Of a stretch of DNA of 64,000 bases, positions 19,393 to 28,522 are shown one piece after another. Position numbers and translations under genes: made by a program. Where the stretch lies: positions 62,001 through 126,000 of the forward strand of contig CAVSJR010000002.1 of NCBI GenBank assembly GCA_963728285.1. The letters run 5' to 3'. Origin of the DNA: CAVSJR01 sp963728285 (GTDB lineage Bacteria > Actinomycetota > UBA4738 > HRBIN12). The notes under the pieces were generated by a model, which saw only the letters and a program-made list of their open reading frames with translations, was not told the DNA's origin and did no database searches. How positions within the stretch are numbered: position 1 is the first letter of the stretch; the number at the start of each line of letters is the position of its first letter.

Positions 19393-20661
19393 TCAGTCGG
19401 GATACGCCGGGAACCTCGCCGTGAGGTCCGCGACCCGGGCGCGTGCCCTCTCACGGACGGACTCGTCGTCGCGGCTCCGAAGGACCTCGCCCATGATGCT
19501 CGCGACCTCCTTCAGCTCCGGCTCGTCCATGCCGAGGGTCGACGGCCCCGGGGTGCCGACGCGGATGCCCGACGGGGTTCCGGGCGGCATCGGGTCGAAC
19601 GGGATCGAGTTCTTGTTGAGGGCGATGCCGACGGCGTCACACGCCTGCTCCGCCTCCTTGCCGCCGACCCCGATGGGCCGCAGGTCGATGAGGGAGAGAT
19701 GCGAGTCCGTGCCGCCGGACACGACGCGCATGCCCTCCTCGGCGAGCCCGGCCGCCAACGCGCGGGAGGTGCGGACGGTCCTCGCCGCGTACTCCTTGAA
19801 CTCCGGCATCATCGCCTCGTGCAGCGCGACGGCCTTGCCCGCGATGCAGTGCTCGAGCGGGCCCCCCTGCATCATGGGGAACACGGCCTTGTCGATCGCC
19901 TTGGCGTGCTCCTCCTTGCACACGATCATCGCGCCCCGGGGGCCGCGCAGCGCCTTGTGCGTCGTGAACGTGACGACGTCGGCGTGCGGCACCGGGCTCG
20001 GGTAGGCCCCGCCCGCCACCAGGCCGATGAAATGGGATGCGTCGACCCACAGGATCGCCCCGATCGAGTCGGCGATCTCCCGGAACTTGGCGAAATCGAT
20101 GTGGCGCGGATACGCCGTGTAGCCGGCGAGGATCACTTTGGGACGGTGCTCGTCGGCGAGGTCCGCGATGGCGTCCATGTCGAGCTGCTCGGTCTCCCGA
20201 TCGACCTCGTAGCCGACGAAGTTGAACCACATGCCCGAGACGTTCACCGGCGATCCGTGGGTCAGGTGTCCGCCGTGCGCCAGGACGAGGCCCAGCACCT
20301 TCTCATCGGGCTTCCTCGGATCGAGGAACGCGCCGAACACCGCCATGTTGGCCTGCGCGCCCGCGTGAGGTTGCACGTTGGCGTGCTCGGCCCCGAACAG
20401 CTCCTTGGCGCGGTCGATCGCGAGCTGCTCGGTCACGTCGACGTTCTGACAGCCCCCGTAGTATCTCCGGCCCGGGTAGCCCTCCGCATACTTGTTGTTC
20501 ATCGTCGAGCCGACGGCCGCCAGGACCGCCGGGCTGGCGTAGTTCTCCGAGGCGATCAGGCGGATCGTCGTTCGCTCGCGAAGCAACTCGTTCGCGATCG
20601 CCCCCGCCACCTCGGGATCGGTCGCCTGAAGCGACTCCCAACTTGCCGCGTAGTCCCTCAT
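19393..20661 (-). CDS. glyA: Serine hydroxymethyltransferase GlyA
   Basis: GlyA interconverts serine and glycine with tetrahydrofolate and supplies one-carbon units. The 422-residue protein has the PLP lysine at Lys236 in TFTTHKALRGPRG, the DASHFIGL loop and the YYGGCQNVD region. The ATG at 20661 is preceded by GGGAGG at 5 bases. Its C-terminal motif reads SGIRVGTPGPSTLGM rather than the common SGIRIGTPALTTRG, a minor divergence. Upstream is a 120-base leader with a small hairpin. Confidence 0.96.
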   Translation of the reverse strand: MRDYAASWESLQATDPEVAGAIANELLRERTTIRLIASENYASPAVLAAVGSTMNNKYAEGYPGRRYYGGCQNVDVTEQLAIDRAKELFGAEHANVQPHAGAQANMAVFGAFLDPRKPDEKVLGLVLAHGGHLTHGSPVNVSGMWFNFVGYEVDRETEQLDMDAIADLADEHRPKVILAGYTAYPRHIDFAKFREIADSIGAILWVDASHFIGLVAGGAYPSPVPHADVVTFTTHKALRGPRGAMIVCKEEHAKAIDKAVFPMMQGGPLEHCIAGKAVALHEAMMPEFKEYAARTVRTSRALAAGLAEEGMRVVSGGTDSHLSLIDLRPIGVGGKEAEQACDAVGIALNKNSIPFDPMPPGTPSGIRVGTPGPSTLGMDEPELKEVASIMGEVLRSRDDESVRERARARVADLTARFPAYPD

Positions 20662-20717
20662 CGGATCCTCCCGTTTTCGGTCGCCGCGAGTCTCCCGTGC
20701 TCTCGCCGGCGTTGCGC

Positions 20718-20734
20718 CCCGTCATGTTGACGGG
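20718..20734 (-). other. Hairpin in the ptp-glyA intergenic region
   Basis: CCCGTCA and TGACGGG form a 7-bp stem with a 3-base loop. It is 57 bases before the glyA start on the minus strand and could be a weak terminator after ptp or part of a glyA leader. There is no T-run and no recognised riboswitch core around it. Confidence 0.35.
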
Positions 20735-20781
20735 AAAGGCGGCCCGCATACAAATCCTGGCGGGCCCGGTGGGTGCCCGGG

Positions 20782-21387
20782 TCAGCGCCCCTCTTCGTCG
20801 AGGCCAGCGGCCGCGGCGGCGGGAGCCGACCCGTACAGGCTCTGGGCGAGGCGAGCGGTCCACTCATCGAGCTCCCAGGCGATGGCCCGAAAGCTCTCGA
20901 GCGGCAGTCCGAGGGGGTCCACGATGTCCTCGTCGTGTGGATTGCCGGCGAAGCCACCACGCCGCACGTCCTCCGCCTTCGCCACCCTGTCGGGGAGGTC
21001 ATCGGGGCCGAGCGGCCCCGTCGGCGGCGGAAGCGCCTCGAGCAGGCGGACGAGCTCCTTGAGCGTGAACGTTCGGTCGGCCGCCTCGGGCATCGCCCGG
21101 GAGACGGCTTCCCGATGCTCCGCGGCCATCGCCACGACGACGTCGGCATCGAAGACGTCCCCTCGGGTGAGGCGGCGGGCCACGTGTCCGGAGATGTCGA
21201 CCCCGCGCTCCTCGGCGGCCTCGACGGACTCCGGCATGGCCCCCGATCCCTCCCATCCCGTCGTCCCCGCGGACGCGACGGTGGGAGCGCGGTCGCCGAA
21301 CCGACGACGAAGCGTCGTGCGCAGGAAGCCCTCGGCCATGGGCGAGCGGCAGATGTTGCCGGTGCAGATCACGAGGATGGAGGGCAT
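20782..21387 (-). CDS. Low-molecular-weight protein-tyrosine-phosphatase family protein
   Basis: The 201-residue protein has the LMW-PTP active-site loop CTGNICRS (Cys8, Arg14) at the N-terminus and a DP-containing region (DIVDPLGLP) later that may supply the general acid. It would dephosphorylate tyrosine on proteins, or arginine in the YwlE subgroup; the second loop residue Thr9 resembles the arginine-phosphatase group, but this is not decisive. It is about 40 residues longer than typical because of a central and C-terminal Ala/Pro-rich extension. A -10 box lies 12 bases upstream. It sits between tsaC and glyA as in other actinobacteria. Confidence 0.88.
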   Translation of the reverse strand: MPSILVICTGNICRSPMAEGFLRTTLRRRFGDRAPTVASAGTTGWEGSGAMPESVEAAEERGVDISGHVARRLTRGDVFDADVVVAMAAEHREAVSRAMPEAADRTFTLKELVRLLEALPPPTGPLGPDDLPDRVAKAEDVRRGGFAGNPHDEDIVDPLGLPLESFRAIAWELDEWTARLAQSLYGSAPAAAAAGLDEEGR

Positions 21388-21399
21388 GGACGAACCGAG

Positions 21400-21405
21400 A
21401 GTCTA
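21400..21405 (-). promoter_or_regulatory. Possible -10 box for ptp
   Basis: The minus strand reads TAGACT 12 bases before the ptp ATG. This would give a transcript with about 5 leader bases. No -35 is evident. Confidence 0.35.
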
Positions 21406-21431
21406 CCGTGCTCGAATGCGGGCCGGGAGGC

Positions 21432-22037
21432 CTACGCGGAGAGCAGGCGCTCCAGCTCGGCGGCGTCGAGCGTGCCCCGGCGCAGGATCCTCGGCTCGGC
21501 GGCCGTCAGGTCGACGACGGTCGAGGGGGCGGCCGGCGGCTCCTCCGCCGCACACAGATAGACCGAGACGGCATCCCCGAACGTGCGCTGGAGCTCGTCG
21601 CAGCCACCGGGCGTCGGCTCCCCGGATCGGTTCGCGCTCGTCACGGCGAGGGGGCCGCTTCGGGCGAGGACGGCGAGCGCGAGGGGGTGCGCCGGCACGC
21701 GGACGCCGATCGTCGAGCGATCGTCCCCCAGATCCCACCGCTCGCTCCGGGCGGTCCTGCGAAGCACGATCGTCACGGCCCCCGGCCAGACGCGCGCGGC
21801 CAGGCGTTCCGCGCGATCGTCGAAGGACGCCACGTCCGCCGCAGCAGCCGTCGAGGGCGCCAGCACCGGCAGCGGCACATCGCGGGCGCGGCCCTTGGCC
21901 CTGAACAGCCGAGCGGTCGCGGTGGCGTCGTCCGGCCGCGTCCCGATCCCGTAGACGGTGTCCGTCGGCAGAACGATCAGCCTCCCGGCCAGGGCGGCCT
22001 CGGCCGCTTCGGCCACGGGTCCAGGCTCCTGCGTCAC
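21432..22037 (-). CDS. tsaC: L-threonylcarbamoyladenylate synthase (TsaC/Sua5 family)
   Basis: The enzyme makes threonylcarbamoyl-AMP from threonine, bicarbonate and ATP for t6A37 modification of tRNAs reading ANN codons. The 201-residue protein has the YrdC-domain signature PTDTVYGIGT and the SANRSGEPTPGG segment. There is no C-terminal Sua5 domain, so it is the short TsaC form. The GTG at 22037 overlaps the prmC stop as GTGA. This prmC-tsaC coupling is widely conserved. Confidence 0.93.
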   Translation of the reverse strand: MTQEPGPVAEAAEAALAGRLIVLPTDTVYGIGTRPDDATATARLFRAKGRARDVPLPVLAPSTAAAADVASFDDRAERLAARVWPGAVTIVLRRTARSERWDLGDDRSTIGVRVPAHPLALAVLARSGPLAVTSANRSGEPTPGGCDELQRTFGDAVSVYLCAAEEPPAAPSTVVDLTAAEPRILRRGTLDAAELERLLSA

Positions 22038-22862
22038 GCGCGCCTGCCGAGCACGAACCGCTCGCGCCCGGCGAGGTCGCGGAGCACTCGGACGTCGGCG
22101 AACCTGCCCGCCATCACGTCGGCGACATCCCCGCCGCGATCCTCGGCGATCTCCACCGCGATGCCGCCGCCCGGGCGGAGCGCGTTCGCGGCCTCGGCGG
22201 CCAGCCGCTCGTAGATCCCGACGTCGCCGGCGAGCGCGAGCTCCGGCTCCGCGCGCACCTCGGCGGGGAGGTCGTCCATCCGATCGCGGGCGACGTACGG
22301 AGGATTCGAGACGACCAGGTCGATCCGGCCCGCCAGCGCTCGCACCGGCAGCAGGAGATCCCCCGGGTGAACCTCGATCCGCAGGCCGAGCCGGTCGGCA
22401 TTGCGTCGCGCGAGGGCCACGGCCGCCGGCGAGAGATCGGTCGCCAGCACGACGGCGTCCGGCCGCTCGTCGGCGATCGCCAGGGCGATGGGACCGGCAC
22501 CGGTCCCCACATCCACGACGACGGGTCGGGGGAAGTCCTCGAGCAGCCCGAGGGCCGCCTCGACCAGCATCTCCGTCTCGGGGCGCGGAATGAACACGCC
22601 CGGATGCACCTCGAGCGTCAGCCGGCGGAACGCCTGGTCGCCGGTGACGTATTGGATGGGCGTCCCCGAGCATCGCCGGCGAACCGCGACGTCGAAGGCC
22701 AGCTCCTGGCGGCGCGTGGGCGTGGGCGCGCCGGCATACACGCCCGCTCGATCGGTCCCGAGGACGTGCGCCAGGAGGATCTCCGCGGTCGCCCTGGGGC
22801 TGTCGATCGCATGGCGCTCGAGCTCACTCGGCGGCGCGGCGGACGAGCTGGGTCGATCGCAT
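22034..22862 (-). CDS. prmC: Peptide chain release factor glutamine methyltransferase PrmC; frameshift
   Basis: PrmC methylates the Gln of the GGQ motif in release factors. The catalytic motif NPPYV is present in VVSNPPYVARD, with the SAM site VDVGTGAGPIALA and the upstream FIPRPETEML. The start is ATG 22862 (MRSTQLVRRAAE), 4 bases after prfA. That frame stops at once near 22822 and the typical N-terminal helix ELERHAIDSPRATAEILLAHV continues in another frame. Length is 3n+1, so one surplus base is the likely cause. The product would be about 275 residues. Confidence 0.85.
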
Positions 22863-22866
22863 CGCC

Positions 22867-23953
22867 TCACTCCTCCCCGTCGGCCTGCTCCTCGCCCGCG
22901 AGCTGATCCGCGCGCTCGGCCGCGAGCAGCGCGTCCGCGAACGGATCCAGGTCGCCGGCGAGCACGGCCGGCAGCTGATGCACCGTCATGTTGATTCGGT
23001 GGTCCGTGACGCGACCGTCGGGGAAGTTGTACGTGCGGATCTTCTCCGCCCGCTCGCCGGTGCCGACCTGGGACCTGCGCGGTCGCCGCCTCCTTGCGCT
23101 GGGCCTCCTCCTGCGCGCGCTGATACAGCCGAGCGCGCAGGTACCTCATCGCCTTCTCGCGGTTCTGCAGCTGCGAGCGTTCCTCCTGGCAGGTGACGAC
23201 GATCCCGCTCGGCTTGTGCGTGATGCGGACCGCGGAATCCGTCGTGTTGACCGACTGTCCGCCCGGGCCCTGGGAGCGGAACACCTGCAGCTCGATGTCC
23301 TCGGGACGGATCTCCACCTCGACCTCCTCGGCCTCCGGCATCACCGCGACGGTGGCGGTCGAGGTATGGATGCGCCCGCTCGACTCCGTCGCCGGCACAC
23401 GCTGGACCCGATGGACCCCGGATTCGTGCTTCATGCGGGAGAAGGCGTCCTTGCCCTTGATCTCGAGGACGGCCTCCTTGAATCCCCCGACGTCCGCGGG
23501 TGAGGTCGCGAGGACATCGGTCCTCCAGCGGTGCCGTTCGGCGTAGCGCCGGTACATCTCGAACAGCTCGCCCGCCCACAGCGCCGCCTCCTGGCCGCCG
23601 GCGCCCGCGCGAATCTCGACGACGACGTTCTTGCCGGCGTTCGGGTCCTTGGGAATCAGCAGATGCTCGAGCTCCGAACGCAGCTTCTCGGCGGCGCGAT
23701 CGGCCTCGGCCGCCTCGGCCGCGAGGTAGCTCGCCATGTCGGGGTCGTCCTCGACCCGCGCGAGCTGGCGCGCCTCGTCCGCCTGCTCCAGCGCGGCGAC
23801 ATATCGGCGGTACGGTTCGACGATCTCGCGGAGCTCGGAGAACGTCCTTCCGAGCTCGCGCAGCTTGTCGGGATCCGAGCCGACGGTGGGCGAGGACATC
23901 TGGCTCGAGACGTCCTCGTAGCGCTCCTCGATCTCGCGCAGGCGCTGGTCCAT
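22867..23953 (-). CDS. prfA: Peptide chain release factor 1 PrfA; frameshift near the 3' end
   Basis: RF1 ends translation at UAA and UAG. The codon-recognition PAT motif is at about residues 187-189 and GGQ at 231-233 in SQGPGGQSVN. Near 23090 the frame is lost; the expected RRSQVGTGERAEKIRTYNFP and a normal C-terminus follow in another frame, ending GEE at 22867. Length is 3n+1, consistent with one surplus base in an essential gene. ATG 23953 follows a weak GAGAG; a GTG at 23974, exactly 6 bases after a possible -10 box, would add seven residues and is a real alternative. It precedes prmC as usual. Confidence 0.9.
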
Positions 23954-23980
23954 GGATTCTCTCGTTCGGTCCACGGACCC

Positions 23981-23986
23981 AGTATC
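23981..23986 (-). promoter_or_regulatory. Possible -10 box for prfA
   Basis: GATACT on the minus strand lies 6 bases before GTG 23974 and 27 before ATG 23953. If real, prfA starts either as a leaderless GTG or with a 20-base leader. Confidence 0.4.
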
Positions 23987-23996
23987 CCGTTCCCGT

Positions 23997-24014
23997 CGCG
24001 GCGCGGACGCCGCG
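23997..24014 (-). terminator. Hairpin after the DivIVA-like gene
   Basis: CGCGGCG and CGCCGCG form a 7-bp stem with a 4-base loop two bases after the DivIVA-like stop. No T-run follows. It separates that gene from the possible prfA promoter. Confidence 0.5.
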
Positions 24015-24016
24015 TG

Positions 24017-24895
24017 CTACTCCGGTCGATCGCCCTCGGCGGCCTCTTCCCCGAGGTCGATCTCGATCTTGGGGATGTCGGACATGGTGAGATCGACGGT
24101 TCCCGACTCACTCGACGCTTCGGCCGAGCCGCCCTCCTTCTCCGGCGAGGCCCACAGATCCTCGTACCTGGGGTCGACGGGATCGCTGGATCCCCCCGTC
24201 GTCGGCAGGCCGGCCGGCGTGATGGGCTCGGGCGCCGGGGGCCTCGGCGGGGCCGGGGTGGCGATCGGCGAGGACGGGGGCGCGGAGCTCGAGGGACGTT
24301 CGGAGAAGATCTCGGAGGCGGGGTCGCCGGCGGGATCGATCGCCGTCTCGAGCTCGCGGGCCACGCCGAGGAGCCGCGACTGCATCTCCTGCAGCTGCAG
24401 GATGAGCTTCTCCCGACGGGAGGACAGCCCGGTGAGGGCCCGGTCGGCCTCCTCGCGCGCACGCCGCAAGGCCTCGCTGCCCTGGTACCTGGCCTCCTCG
24501 GCACGCGACTGCGCGTCGGTGCGGATGCGATCCGCCTCGCTTCGGGCCTCGGAGAGCGTGCGCGCGGCCTCGGAGTGGGCATCGGCGAGGAGCTTCTGCG
24601 CCTGCTCGTCGGCGGCGCGAATGAGGTCGGCCATCCGGGTCGTGAAGCCCTCGTAGGGGTCCTGCTTCGCCTCCGCGGCGGCTTGCGTCTTCGACGCGGC
24701 GCTGGATTTCGCGGCCTCCGCCTCGAGGCGCGACTCCTTCAGCTCCTGCTCGAGTCGCTCCACCTGGTCCGCGATCTGCTCGAGGTAGTCCCTGACCTGG
24801 TCCGGATCGAAGCCGCGGCGAACCGACGCGAACATCCGGCGCCTGATCTGCTCCGCGCTCGGGACCAGGGGGACGTCGAGTTCGGTGGGAGACAT
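24017..24895 (-). CDS. DivIVA domain-containing protein
   Basis: The 292-residue protein resembles DivIVA/Wag31 family coiled-coil proteins that mark curved membrane at poles or septa. The N-terminal DivIVA segment (AEQIRRRMFASVRRGFDPDQVRDYLEQIADQ) is followed by a long coiled coil to about residue 190, then a Pro/Ser-rich acidic tail. The ATG 24895 is chosen because a strong GGAGGG lies 8 bases upstream; an earlier ATG at 24922 lacks one. It is inserted between prfA and the DUF1385 gene and is probably not Wag31 itself, since the usual sepF-divIVA context is missing. Confidence 0.82.
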   Translation of the reverse strand: MSPTELDVPLVPSAEQIRRRMFASVRRGFDPDQVRDYLEQIADQVERLEQELKESRLEAEAAKSSAASKTQAAAEAKQDPYEGFTTRMADLIRAADEQAQKLLADAHSEAARTLSEARSEADRIRTDAQSRAEEARYQGSEALRRAREEADRALTGLSSRREKLILQLQEMQSRLLGVARELETAIDPAGDPASEIFSERPSSSAPPSSPIATPAPPRPPAPEPITPAGLPTTGGSSDPVDPRYEDLWASPEKEGGSAEASSESGTVDLTMSDIPKIEIDLGEEAAEGDRPE

Positions 24896-24938
24896 CCGAT
24901 CACCCTCCTCGCTGCCGCTCATTCGGGAAGTTGATCCT

Positions 24939-25934
24939 TCACTCTAGCCGCGCGCCGGGTGATTTCAACGACGTACGGGGAGGATCCCCGCTCGCGACCT
25001 GCGGGTTCGGGGGCTCGGCGCCCCGCTCGGGCGCGGGAACCCTCGCGCCGTCGGCCTCCGCCCGCAGGACCTCCTCGAACGAGGCGATCGCGACCTCGAT
25101 CTGGCCGGCGTCGGGAGGCTTGGTCGTGATCCGCTGAAGCCACAGCCCGGGGGTCATGACCGCCCGGATGAGGGAGGAGTTCGGGTACCGGGCGCCGAGC
25201 CTGAGGAGCTCGTAGGCGATCGCGGCGATGATGGGAATCGCGATGATGCGGGATGCGATCCGCCAGCCGATGGACGGGGTCCCGAAGAACGCGAACACCA
25301 CGATCGTGAGGATCATGACGATCAGCAGGAAGTTCGTTCCACATCGCACGTGGAGCGTGGAGTAGCGATCCACGCTCTCCGGTCGCAACGGCTCGCCGTG
25401 CTCGTACGCGGCGATCGTCTTGTGCTCGGCGCCGTGATACTGAAACACCCGTCGGATGTCCTTCGTGCGTCCGATCACCGCGAGGTAGCCGAGGAACAGC
25501 GCCACCCGAAAGACTCCCTCGAGGATGTTCGCGACCAGTCCCGAGCCGATGATGTGCCGCAGCCAATCGAACAGCACCGCCGGCCCGACGACGAACAGGC
25601 CCAGGAACAGCACGGCGGCGACGCCCATCGAGACCCCCATCGTCGTGGACGAGAGCTCGACGTCCTCGGGCGAGGACAGCTTGGCCGACCGCGTCAGCGC
25701 GCGGAACCCGATGGACAGCGACTGACCGAGCACCATCACGCCGCGCAGGCCGGGCTTGCGAAGGATGGGATGCCGGGCGGCCGCCGAATCGATGTCGTGG
25801 GACTCGACGTGGATACGTTCGTCCGGCGTGCGCACGGCGAGCGCCCAGTGGTCGCGCCCGCGCATCATGACGCCCTCGAGGACGGCCTGGCCTCCGTAGA
25901 AGTGGTCCTTCGGCGGCGTCGACCCCTCGGGCAT
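24939..25934 (-). CDS. DUF1385 family membrane protein (YqhQ-like)
   Basis: The 331-residue protein matches the DUF1385 family: N-terminal GGQAVLEGVMMRGR, central YHGAEHKTIAAYE and RCGTNFLL motifs, and about four to five membrane helices. The conserved His/Glu/Cys pattern suggests a metal site, but no activity is established. It lies between rpmE and prfA, where DUF1385 genes often occur. The ATG at 25934 has a GAGGA about 8 bases upstream. A basic Pro-rich tail ends the protein. Confidence 0.88.
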   Translation of the reverse strand: MPEGSTPPKDHFYGGQAVLEGVMMRGRDHWALAVRTPDERIHVESHDIDSAAARHPILRKPGLRGVMVLGQSLSIGFRALTRSAKLSSPEDVELSSTTMGVSMGVAAVLFLGLFVVGPAVLFDWLRHIIGSGLVANILEGVFRVALFLGYLAVIGRTKDIRRVFQYHGAEHKTIAAYEHGEPLRPESVDRYSTLHVRCGTNFLLIVMILTIVVFAFFGTPSIGWRIASRIIAIPIIAAIAYELLRLGARYPNSSLIRAVMTPGLWLQRITTKPPDAGQIEVAIASFEEVLRAEADGARVPAPERGAEPPNPQVASGDPPRTSLKSPGARLE

Positions 25935-25946
25935 GCTGGGCGGTCC

Positions 25947-26156
25947 TCAGCCCTCGGACTTCTTCGCGTAGCGGCGCTGGAACCGCTCGACGCGGCCTCC
26001 CGTGTCCACGAGCTTTTGCTTGCCCGTGTAGAAGGGATGGCACTGCGAGCAGATGTCGACCCGCAGGTCCGAGACGGTGGAGCGTGTCTCGAACCGGACC
26101 CCGCACGAGCAGTGCACGGTGGCGGTCTGGTACTGGGGGTGGATCCCTTGCTTCAT
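25947..26156 (-). CDS. rpmE: Ribosomal protein bL31 (zinc form)
   Basis: The 69-residue protein has the L31 pattern MKQGIHPQYQ and FYTGKQKLVDTGGRVERFQRRY. Four cysteines (CSC and CSQC) show the zinc-binding C+ form, which can be replaced by a zinc-free paralogue under zinc limitation. The ATG 26156 has GGAG 8 bases upstream; an in-frame ATG at 26189 would add 11 residues without support. It follows rho, as in many actinobacteria. Confidence 0.96.
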   Translation of the reverse strand: MKQGIHPQYQTATVHCSCGVRFETRSTVSDLRVDICSQCHPFYTGKQKLVDTGGRVERFQRRYAKKSEG

Positions 26157-26221
26157 CTCGTGCTCCTTCTCAACTGTTCCTTCGGGCATTCCGGCGCGGC
26201 CCTTGACTCCATGCCGGTCCG

Positions 26222-27856
26222 CTACGGCGCCTTGGCGATCTCCTTGAGGAACTGCTCGTTGGACTTCGTCGCCCGAATCTTGTCCGTGAGCAGCTCGAGC
26301 GCGGCGCCGGGCTCCAGGGCGTGCAGCACCCGGCGGAGCCGCCAGACCAGCATCAGCTCCTCGTTCGGCATGAGGAGGTCCTCCTTGCGGGTTCCGGACG
26401 CCTCGACGTTGATGGCGGGGAACAGCCGCTTGTCGGCGAGGCTCCGGTCAAGCCGCAGCTCCATGTTTCCGGTGCCCTTGAACTCCTCGAAGATCACCTC
26501 GTCCATGCGGGAACCGGTCTCGACGAGCGCGCTCGCGATGATGGTAAGGCTTCCGCCCTCCTCGATATTCCGCGCCGCGCCGAAGAATCGCTTCGGCGGA
26601 TAGAGCGCGGTCGAGTCGACGCCACCGGAGAGGATCTTGCCCGATGCCGGCGCCGCCAGGTTGTACGCGCGCGCGAGACGGGTGACCGAGTCCAACAGGA
26701 TCGCGACGTCCTTGCCCATCTCGGCCAGGCGCTTCGCCCGCTCGAGCACGAGCTCCGTGACCTGGATGTGCTGATCCGCCGGCTTGTCGAACGTCGAGTA
26801 GACCACCTCGGCCGCCTCGACGGTGCGCTGCCAGTCGGTGACCTCCTCGGGACGCTCGTCGACGAGGAGCACGATCAGGTGCGTATCGAGGTTCGACGCG
26901 AGGATCCCGTTGGCGATCTGCTTCAGGATCGTGGTCTTTCCCGCCTTCGGCGGCGACACGACCATGCCGCGCTGGCCCTTTCCGACCGGCGCGATCATGT
27001 CGATGATCCGCTCGGCCACGCCCGTCGGAGCGTGTTCCAGGCGGAACCGCTCATCCGGGAACAACGGCGTCAGCTTCTCGAAGTTCGGACGCTGCTTCGC
27101 CGTCTCGGCGTCGAGCCCGTTGACGTTCTCGATTCGCAACAGCGCGTGGTACTTCTCGCTGTCCTTCGGCCTTCGGACCTGCCCGGTGACCGTGTCGCCC
27201 TTGCGGAGCATGAACCGCCGGATCTGCGAGAGCGAGACGTAGATGTCGTCCTGCCCGGGCAGATAGCCGGAGGTCCGGAGGAATCCGTAGCCCTCCGGCA
27301 GCACATCGAGCAGCCCCGTGGCGGTCGGGGCGGTGGCGAGCTCTTCCTCGCGCGCCTCCACCTCCCGCTGCCGGCGCTCCTCCCGCTGACGGCGCCGCTC
27401 CTCCCGGGAGGGCCGGCGGCGACCTCCTCCGTCGCCCCCTCCCTGGCCGCCTTGCTCGCGACCGCCCGGCTGCCGGGGTCGACCCTGGTCGACGCCACGG
27501 CTGGAGCTGCGGCCTCGGTCCGCCTCGCGATCCCGCTGCTGCCGCTCCTCGGTTGCGACGCCGCCGTTGCCGGACGAGTCTCGTCCGTCGCCCGGTTCGG
27601 GGTCGGACGTGGCGTCGGTCGCGGCGGGCGCCGTCGCGGTGGCGGTCGCCGTCCCCCCGCCGCCGTCATCACGCCCGGCGGCCTTCGCGCCGTCCGCCGC
27701 CGGCCCGTTGCCGCCGGCTCGCTCGACGATTGCGTCGATCAGCCCGGCCTTGCGGAGCCGCTGCGTCCCCTGGATACCCAGGTCGCCGGCGATCTTCTGC
27801 AGTTCCGTCAAGACCTTGCCCTCGAGTGCGGCACGGTCGGTGGTCGTTGGGTCCAT
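26222..27856 (-). CDS. rho: Transcription termination factor Rho with an actinobacterial insertion
   Basis: Rho is a hexameric RNA helicase that terminates transcription. The N-terminal Rho-N helices (about residues 10-47) are followed by a low-complexity insertion of about 120 residues rich in Gly, Arg, Asp and Glu, typical of actinobacterial Rho and able to bind RNA. The primary RNA-binding domain begins at GLLDVLPEGYGFLR. The P-loop is PPKAGKTT and later DSVTRLARAYN and SGGVDSTALYPPKRFFGAARN are standard. It starts 2 bases after the transaldolase stop, so it is the last-but-one member of the cDPG operon. Confidence 0.96.
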   Translation of the reverse strand: MDPTTTDRAALEGKVLTELQKIAGDLGIQGTQRLRKAGLIDAIVERAGGNGPAADGAKAAGRDDGGGGTATATATAPAATDATSDPEPGDGRDSSGNGGVATEERQQRDREADRGRSSSRGVDQGRPRQPGGREQGGQGGGDGGGRRRPSREERRRQREERRQREVEAREEELATAPTATGLLDVLPEGYGFLRTSGYLPGQDDIYVSLSQIRRFMLRKGDTVTGQVRRPKDSEKYHALLRIENVNGLDAETAKQRPNFEKLTPLFPDERFRLEHAPTGVAERIIDMIAPVGKGQRGMVVSPPKAGKTTILKQIANGILASNLDTHLIVLLVDERPEEVTDWQRTVEAAEVVYSTFDKPADQHIQVTELVLERAKRLAEMGKDVAILLDSVTRLARAYNLAAPASGKILSGGVDSTALYPPKRFFGAARNIEEGGSLTIIASALVETGSRMDEVIFEEFKGTGNMELRLDRSLADKRLFPAINVEASGTRKEDLLMPNEELMLVWRLRRVLHALEPGAALELLTDKIRATKSNEQFLKEIAKAP

Positions 27857-27858
27857 TG

Positions 27859-28522
27859 TTAAGCCTCTCCCTTCAGTTGTTCCTGGAGCTTCGCCCAGTC
27901 GGCCTGGAACCTCTGGAGCCCGAGGTCGGTGAGCGGGTGGTGCACGAGCTTGGTGAAGACCTCATACGGCATCGTGGCGATGTCGGCGCCCGCGAGGGCT
28001 GCCTCCACGACGTGCATGGGGTGGCGAAGCGACGCCGCCAGCACCTGGGTGGTGGAGCCCTGGATGGCGTAGATGTCGCAGATCTGGCGGAGCGCATGCA
28101 TGCCGTCGGCGGCGGCGTCGTCGATACGGCCGATGAACGGCGAGACGATGTAGGCGCCGATCTCGGAGGCGAGGATGGCCTGGGCGGGGGAGAACACCAG
28201 GGTGACGTTGATGCGGATCCCCTCGTCGGTGAGCCGGCGCCCGGCCTGCAGGCCCTCGGGGGTCATCGGCACCTTCACCACGGCGTTCGGGCCGTAGCCT
28301 GCGAGCTCCACCCCCTGCTTGTACATGGCGTCGGCATCCGGCTCCGTGGTCTCGAGCGAGACGTCGCCCGTCCACCTCGGACAGGATCTGGCGCCACACG
28401 GCGTCCGCCTCGGACCGGGTGTTGGCCACGAGCGTGGGGTTGGTGGTGACCCCCCCGAGGACCCCCCAGCGGTTGATCTCGCGGATCTCCTCGATCTCGG
28501 CGGTATCCAAAAACAGCCTCAT
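27859..28522 (-). CDS. tal: Transaldolase of the small FSA-like type; frameshift
   Basis: The product of about 220 residues belongs to the short transaldolase/fructose-6-phosphate aldolase group. The start MRLFLDTAEIEEIREINRWGVLGGVTTNPTL is typical, and the Schiff-base lysine is in VVKVPMT. The frame changes near 28366 between SEVDG and SLETTEPDADAM; 3n+1 length indicates one surplus base. The start overlaps the 2-phosphoglycerate kinase stop as ATGA and rho follows after 2 bases. It would link pentose phosphate and glycolytic pools, adjacent to genes that consume 2-phosphoglycerate. Confidence 0.85.

Noticed and set aside
17920..20730. Long plus-strand frame opposite wecA and glyA
   Set aside because: Shadow of conserved minus-strand genes; composition only.
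20662..20781. Glycine riboswitch upstream of glyA
   Set aside because: Fragments such as GCACGGGAGAC look similar, but the leader is too short and the aptamer core (GCCGAAGGAGCAA and CTCTCAGGC-type segments) is missing.
23050..23110. Programmed frameshift in a release factor gene
   Set aside because: The known programmed site is in RF2; this is RF1 with the PAT motif, the shift is late, and no slippery stop codon is present.
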